From contig CAMWFQ010000006.1 of assembly GCA_947173495.1 (NCBI GenBank), positions 143,104 through 207,103 on the forward strand: a stretch of DNA of 64,000 nucleotides. The letters run 5' to 3'. The notes under the pieces were generated by a model, which was not told the origin of the DNA, made no database searches, and saw nothing but the letters and a program-made list of their open reading frames with translations. Made by a program: the position numbers and the translations under genes. The stretch comes from an uncultured Lachnospiraceae bacterium (GTDB lineage Bacteria > Bacillota > Clostridia > Lachnospirales > Lachnospiraceae). This document shows, piece by piece, positions 60,326 through 64,000 of the stretch (position 1 is the first letter of the stretch; every line of letters starts with the position of its first letter).

Positions 60326-60846
60326 AATATGCAAATATCAAATACTATGATATTTCCAACGGGCTGGGCGTAAGAACCAGCCTGTTTGTGTCAGGATGCA
60401 CACACAGATGCAAGGGATGCTTTAATGAAATCGCCTGGGATTTTAATTATGGTGAAGATTTCACCGAAGAGACCATATCGAAAATTCTGGACTCCGTAAA
60501 GCCTGTCTATATCAGCGGGCTTACGTTGTTAGGCGGAGAGCCCATGGAGCCTTCTAATCAGCGTTCTCTCCTGCCTCTCCTGCGTCGGTTTAAGGAGACG
60601 TTCCCTTCCAAAAACATTTGGTGCTACACAGGTTATACTTACGAAACTGATCTTTTGAACGCGAATGGACGCGCCCGCTGTGAAGCGACTACCGAATTCT
60701 TAAGCTATGTAGATATACTGGTAGATGGTGAATTTAATCAGGACATGTACGATATCAGTCTCAAGTTCCGCGGAAGCCGGAACCAGCGGATTCTTCAGAT
60801 TCAGAAAGATGGGTGTCCGGAGCTGTTCCCGGCCTCCTCCATTTAA
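60322..60846 (+). CDS. nrdG: Anaerobic ribonucleotide reductase activating protein
   Basis: Radical SAM activase that abstracts hydrogen from the NrdD glycine. The 174-residue length is normal. The [4Fe-4S] motif CTHRCKGC (Cys26, 30, 33) is intact, followed by TLLGGEPMEPSNQ (SAM-binding GGE region) and FPSKNIWCYTGYTYE. The ATG at 60322 overlaps the nrdD stop (ATGA) and has GAGAGAGGG upstream, which fits coupled expression of a stoichiometric pair. Its last 86 bases overlap, on the opposite strand, the end of the XRE gene 60761-61222. The final residues PELFPASSI are less conserved-looking, so the true family core may end near residue 165. Confidence 0.97.
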   Translation: MKYANIKYYDISNGLGVRTSLFVSGCTHRCKGCFNEIAWDFNYGEDFTEETISKILDSVKPVYISGLTLLGGEPMEPSNQRSLLPLLRRFKETFPSKNIWCYTGYTYETDLLNANGRARCEATTEFLSYVDILVDGEFNQDMYDISLKFRGSRNQRILQIQKDGCPELFPASSI

Positions 60847-61222
60847 AGGCTCCATAGAAAATCAAATACATATGTTTCGCCCTTTCCATGGGAAACAAGA
60901 GCTTTTTCTGAGATAAAATCCTTTGCTTAATAGACCGTCGTTCCAAATTCTGATCTTCCATGAGTCGGCAATTTTCTGCTGCATAATCTTCTGTAAGCAG
61001 CAGCTCTTCCATATGGATGCCAAACATTTTAGACAATGCATAGAGATGATCCACAGATGGCAGAATCTGCCCTTTAAACCAACGGTAAACAGGCTGGGGA
61101 CATGCCAAATGCAGCTGCCTTTGGATGTCCTTCACCGTACAATCTCTTTGTTCAGCCAGTTTCCTCAAATGCTTTCCTGTTTTTATCAGATCAATATTGG
61201 GGTAGCAATTCCCTTCTTTCAC
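60761..61222 (-). CDS. XRE-family helix-turn-helix protein with antisense-overlapping tail
   Basis: A 153-residue regulator. Helix-turn-helix at about 14-70: IKTGKHLRKLAEQRDCTVKDI then PQPVYRWFKGQILPSVDHL, a typical XRE layout with a tryptophan in the recognition helix. The C-terminal part (about 85-153) is basic, then low in hydrophobics. Residues after about 125 are read antisense to the 3' end of nrdG (86 bases shared), which suggests that an original stop was lost or that nrdG was trimmed. Its ATG overlaps the stop of the 542-residue gene by 4 bases, so the two are coupled and it probably regulates that gene, perhaps through the palindrome at 62909-62927. Confidence 0.8.
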   Translation of the reverse strand: MKEGNCYPNIDLIKTGKHLRKLAEQRDCTVKDIQRQLHLACPQPVYRWFKGQILPSVDHLYALSKMFGIHMEELLLTEDYAAENCRLMEDQNLERRSIKQRILSQKKLLFPMERAKHMYLIFYGAFKWRRPGTAPDTHLSESEESAGSGFRGT

Positions 61223-62847
61223 AATGTTATCTCCCAGTAATAGTCAATTGCCTGCAGATTTGCCGTCAGATTTTTACAAAAAATATATCCGGCCCTCTGA
61301 GTACAGTCCACCTGAAACAGCCCATAGAAGCGTATAATATACGCATCCTCCATTACACTGTCAAAAATTCTCTCCCACACTTCTTTCCTCAGCAATACAT
61401 TCCTGTTTTTCCGGATGAAATAATTTTCTCTTTCTTCTTTATTAAAGGTCTGAAACTTTTCAAACCCCTCCAGGGCTGACCGGTGCAGGAGCTGAAAGTT
61501 CCTGATCAGGTCCTCCTCCAGTTCAGGCCTGACCCTGCAGCCCGGCACAAAATCAATCAGCTCCTGATAGGATCTGATATCATATTTTTCCTCCTCCCGG
61601 CGCTTCCTTTCCAGCCTTTCTGCCTCCTTATAAAGAAGACTTTCCGGATCGTCATACAGCAAATTCTGAAGGCTGTCTTTGTTCATGCCTTTTACGCTCT
61701 GATCGCTGTCCTTCTTGCTCCTGTCCGCCTCCAGAGCACGGTCGATCACTGCATCCACATCACACAAATCTCCGAATGCTCTTCTGCAGTCCTCCCTGAT
61801 CCTCTCAAGCGGATAAAAAGCCGCCACATTTCTGTTCTCCGCTCCGCAGAGTGTTCCCATAAACCCGGCAAACAGCCCCCGGATCGTATCCGCCTCTTCC
61901 TGATCGGCTTTCTCCCTGGCGGTCCAGGTAAGATCGCAGGTTTCCTTTTCCGCTACGTGCAACCTGGATTCCAGTACCCGTTCCAGAAATTTCTCCGGAT
62001 CTGCCCGCATTCCCTCCGGATCCTTTACTGTCATCCTGCACAGCCCGCCGAAATCAAATCCCATGACCAGATACTCCTTCAGTATCCTGAAATACCCGCG
62101 CTGGTCAATCTGATACCGCCCAAACTGGCTCCTGTAATACTGATACCACGCTTTCCGGTCAAACTCTCTTTGCAGGAACTCCCCCATCCGGGCATCCTTC
62201 GCCTCATCTGTCAGAAACAAAAATGCTTCCAAAAGCCTCTCCTCCGGAACGTCTGTGCGCCGGAGCCTCTGCAGAAGCTTCTCTCTCTGTCCCGTATGCG
62301 GCAAAAATACAGGTTTCTCCAGATATTGATTCGCCCATCGAACGGCTCTTCTGCACTGGCCCACCGAAATATCGCCGGACACCATCGCCGCATCGGGAAA
62401 GCGGTCCGCTATCAGGCAGCCGATGGCCAGAAGATAAATATGACTGTCCTCCCCCTGGGTTTTATTCCCCCATATATTGATACAGCCCCCGGGCTTTTCG
62501 ATATCGTCCATATAATAAAGTCTGTTAAGAAGAATGTCCGCACCGTTATCCTCCGCCCGCGTCTGAGGAAGATAGGCATGAATATCCTCATAGAGCATAT
62601 AGTCCTCTGTGTTGAAGCCCGTCCGCATATCCCCTACGGAATGCCAGCCATGACAGCACTTCCCCCAAAGGTTCTCCCGGTCCCTGCTCTTCTCTGCGTA
62701 GACATAGCTAAGCCCGTTTCTTTCACCCTCTACCTTATCCATAAAATCATAGGCTTCCACCAGCCTTAAGGACTCCTGGTAAACACTCCTCCACTCTTCT
62801 GCCGGAATCCTTCCGGGAATAATCGACAGATTAATAAAAATACCCAT
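61219..62847 (-). CDS. Uncharacterised 542-residue protein
   Basis: I do not recognise a named family. Soluble, acidic, helix-rich, with no signal peptide or membrane segment. It opens MGIFINLSIIPGRIPAEEWR and the first 150 residues look like a compact domain rich in aromatic and acidic residues (KCCHGWHSVGD, LPQTRAEDNGADILLNRLYY). The middle has paired charged helices and an RREEEK-type coiled stretch (about 405-425). The last 70 residues have a hydrophobic core (VMEDAYIIRFYGLFQVD). I remember similar N-termini in hypothetical proteins of gut Clostridia but cannot name a function. It forms a two-gene unit with the XRE gene (ATGA-type overlap), preceded by a palindrome. Confidence 0.75.
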   Translation of the reverse strand: MGIFINLSIIPGRIPAEEWRSVYQESLRLVEAYDFMDKVEGERNGLSYVYAEKSRDRENLWGKCCHGWHSVGDMRTGFNTEDYMLYEDIHAYLPQTRAEDNGADILLNRLYYMDDIEKPGGCINIWGNKTQGEDSHIYLLAIGCLIADRFPDAAMVSGDISVGQCRRAVRWANQYLEKPVFLPHTGQREKLLQRLRRTDVPEERLLEAFLFLTDEAKDARMGEFLQREFDRKAWYQYYRSQFGRYQIDQRGYFRILKEYLVMGFDFGGLCRMTVKDPEGMRADPEKFLERVLESRLHVAEKETCDLTWTAREKADQEEADTIRGLFAGFMGTLCGAENRNVAAFYPLERIREDCRRAFGDLCDVDAVIDRALEADRSKKDSDQSVKGMNKDSLQNLLYDDPESLLYKEAERLERKRREEEKYDIRSYQELIDFVPGCRVRPELEEDLIRNFQLLHRSALEGFEKFQTFNKEERENYFIRKNRNVLLRKEVWERIFDSVMEDAYIIRFYGLFQVDCTQRAGYIFCKNLTANLQAIDYYWEITL

Positions 62848-62908
62848 GCCTCCTCCTCCTGGTTCGTATTTTACTATCTATAGATTATTCTTCCTTCAAA
62901 GGGTTGTC

Positions 62909-62927
62909 ATTGGACGGTTAGTCCAAT
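62909..62927. promoter_or_regulatory. Operator-like palindrome
   Basis: Perfect 7-bp arms ATTGGAC (62909-62915) and GTCCAAT (62921-62927) with a 5-base centre. It lies about 60 bases upstream of the 542-residue gene and just past the stop of the radical SAM gene. There is no T-tract, so it looks like a dimeric repressor site rather than a terminator. Confidence 0.5.
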
Positions 62928-62941
62928 AAATAATGATATTT

Positions 62942-63820
62942 TTATTCTTCCCCAAACAGCCTCATCTGCTCATACCCCGCACTTTCCGGGAATTCATGCA
63001 GATAGGAAAATACCTTATCCATATCACTTACAATATGATGCCTTCCGCATAGTTCATGGAATCGCTTCATAAGCGGTTTGTTGTTATCGCTGGCTGCCTC
63101 ATAGGCATATCCGTACCGGCGCTGATATCTTTCCTTCATACCGGGGAAATGGTGATCAAGGGCCCTGTAGAAATATTCCCGGTTTCCCTCCCGGAGCGTC
63201 ATCCCGATCCCAAAGCAGATAATGCCATACACGCCGGCCCGTATACAATATTCCAGAATTCCATCCAGATTTTCTTTCGTATCATTGATAAAGGGCAGAA
63301 TAGGAGACATCCACACCACGGTGGGAATTCCGTTTTCATGCAGAATTTTCAGTACTTCATACCGCCTTTTTGTGGTACAGACACCCGGCTCTATTTTTCG
63401 GCACAGCGCTTCGTCATATGTGGTGAGCGTCATCTGTACCACACATTTTGCCTTTTGGTTAATACTTTTAAGCAGATCAAGATCCCGCAGAATCCTGTCC
63501 GACTTGGTCTGGATTGCAAGGCCAAATTCATAATGATCGATCAGCGCCAGACATTTCCGCGTCATTTCAAGCTGCTCCTCACAGTGCATATAAGGATCGC
63601 ACATGGCGCCCGTTCCGATCATACATTTTTTCCGTTTAGAGCGCAACGCCCGTTCCAGAAGCTCCGGGGCATTCTGCTTCACCTCTATGTCCTCAAAATC
63701 ATGGTTTATCTGATAACATCTGCTGCGGCTGTCGCAGTATATGCATCCATGGGTACAGCCCCGGTAAATATTCATGCCGTTCTTCGCGGACAAAATTCCC
63801 TTCGCATCTACAAAATGCAT
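62942..63820 (-). CDS. SPL-family radical SAM protein
   Basis: A 292-residue radical SAM protein related to the spore photoproduct lyase-like group (Rv2578c type). The cluster-binding motif CTHGCIYC (Cys22, 26, 29) is near the N-terminus after MHFVDAKGILSAKNGMNIYRG; later MIGTGAMCDPYMHCEE, IQTKSDRILRDLDLL, VQMTLTTYDEALCRKIEPG and WMSPILPFINDTKEN follow the family order. Substrate unknown; similar proteins are common and usually unassigned. I placed the start at ATG 63820 because GAGGG lies 7 bases before it; the frame is open further upstream, even to the window edge, but that part encodes a hairpin-rich leader and has no protein character. Confidence 0.88.
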   Translation of the reverse strand: MHFVDAKGILSAKNGMNIYRGCTHGCIYCDSRSRCYQINHDFEDIEVKQNAPELLERALRSKRKKCMIGTGAMCDPYMHCEEQLEMTRKCLALIDHYEFGLAIQTKSDRILRDLDLLKSINQKAKCVVQMTLTTYDEALCRKIEPGVCTTKRRYEVLKILHENGIPTVVWMSPILPFINDTKENLDGILEYCIRAGVYGIICFGIGMTLREGNREYFYRALDHHFPGMKERYQRRYGYAYEAASDNNKPLMKRFHELCGRHHIVSDMDKVFSYLHEFPESAGYEQMRLFGEE

Positions 63821-63847
63821 TCTAACCCTCATTTCGGCGCATGTTTT

Positions 63848-63892
63848 CTGTGTATAACAAGTTTGTGTCAAGTGCGCGCAGACACAAATTCC
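63848..63892 (-). repeat. Leader hairpin shared with the second M20 gene
   Basis: On the minus strand TTTGTGTCTGCGCG, then ACACAAACTTGTTA; arms TTTGTGTC and GACACAAA pair. The same core stands at 41564-41604 on the plus strand, also directly upstream of a gene. Confidence 0.6.
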
Positions 63893-63954
63893 GGGCAGCC
63901 CCCTTCTGCAGGTCATACTGCTGCACTTTACAGAGCAGCCTGCCGGAGTCGCCC

Positions 63955-63998
63955 CCACCCGTAAAACGGGTGGCTCGGGACGCGGGCTATAAGCCCGC
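63955..63998. repeat. Two adjacent GC-rich hairpins at the window edge
   Basis: Arms CCACCCGT and ACGGGTGG (63955-63973, loop AAA) and arms GCGGGCT and AGCCCGC (63982-63998, loop ATA). Paired hairpins of this style occur at ends of IS200/IS605-type elements, but the rest lies outside the window, so this stays open. Confidence 0.5.
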
Positions 63999-64000
63999 AC

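Noticed and set aside
61483..62769. Open frame of 428 codons on the plus strand
   Set aside because: Antisense shadow of the 542-residue gene; rich in Pro, His, Leu and Arg, with no recognisable fold or ribosome site.
63820..64000. Longer N-terminus for the radical SAM protein reaching the window edge
   Set aside because: The frame is open, but the region consists of hairpins and a shared leader motif, and GAGGG correctly precedes ATG 63820.

Overview
The window looks like a chromosomal segment of a spore-forming, strictly anaerobic Clostridia bacterium, most probably a Lachnospiraceae member. This is inferred from gene content and layout: spoVG beside a GlgC/GlgD pair, murC followed by DnaD-like and DnaI-like replication genes, a SAM-I riboswitch on metK, the oxygen-sensitive class III ribonucleotide reductase NrdD/NrdG, AGGAGG-type ribosome binding sites, and many AraC, XRE and two-component regulators. 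No rRNA, tRNA, CRISPR array, prophage or complete insertion sequence was seen.

Layout. 1-3035 (minus): start of pth, spoVG, glgD, glgC. 3348-8292 (plus): murC, a cluster of DnaA-box-like 9-mers, a DnaD-domain protein, a DnaI-type helicase loader and PRPP synthetase. 8458-13100 (minus): metK behind a SAM riboswitch, murA, and a LysM/G5/M23 cell-wall hydrolase. 13271-18123: Y-family polymerase, flavin reductase, a coiled-coil membrane protein, a small alarmone synthetase and a PAQR membrane protein. 18174-22958: a two-component system divergent from an ABC-2 exporter of the antibiotic-immunity type. 23141-27819: galE, a UDP-sugar pyrophosphorylase, a GGDEF protein and a PseB-like dehydratase. 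27871-30502: two convergent genes (M19 dipeptidase and LysM-GH18 hydrolase), each headed by a near-identical 96-bp leader, plus a 47-residue membrane protein. 30689-44053: a membrane-bound XRE regulator, then a catabolic or uptake island bounded by two AraC regulators (CyuA-like cysteine desulfidase, UroD-like protein, aldo/keto reductase, two M20 peptidases, solute-binding lipoprotein, two permeases). 44063-56353 (minus): an exopolysaccharide operon of eleven genes. 56673-64000: LytTR regulator, HIT protein, nrdDG, an uncharacterised two-gene module and a radical SAM protein.

How parts connect. GlgC/GlgD, the UDP-sugar pyrophosphorylase, GalE and PseB make nucleotide sugars that could feed glycogen and the polysaccharide operon. 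In that operon a membrane phosphosugar transferase primes, several GT2 and GT4 enzymes extend, an EpsG-like protein polymerises and a Wzz-like protein sets length; no flippase lies in the cluster. The island at 32-44 kb pairs a lipoprotein-dependent ABC importer with intracellular peptidases and a cysteine-degrading enzyme, which suggests uptake and hydrolysis of a small amide or peptide. One permease gene carries a 13-bp tandem duplication that breaks its frame.

Most unusual signals: (1) a dispersed two-module hairpin element sitting directly after terminator-like hairpins at several places, whose stems differ between copies by compensating changes; (2) 96-bp inverted leader copies around the two convergent wall or peptide hydrolase genes; (3) a DnaA-box cluster in front of the DnaD/DnaI-like genes; (4) arrays of 11-bp-spaced direct repeats typical of OmpR/PhoP-class regulators, one of them in front of a possible small RNA. 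All calls come from reading the sequence without database searches; family names rest on recognised motifs.
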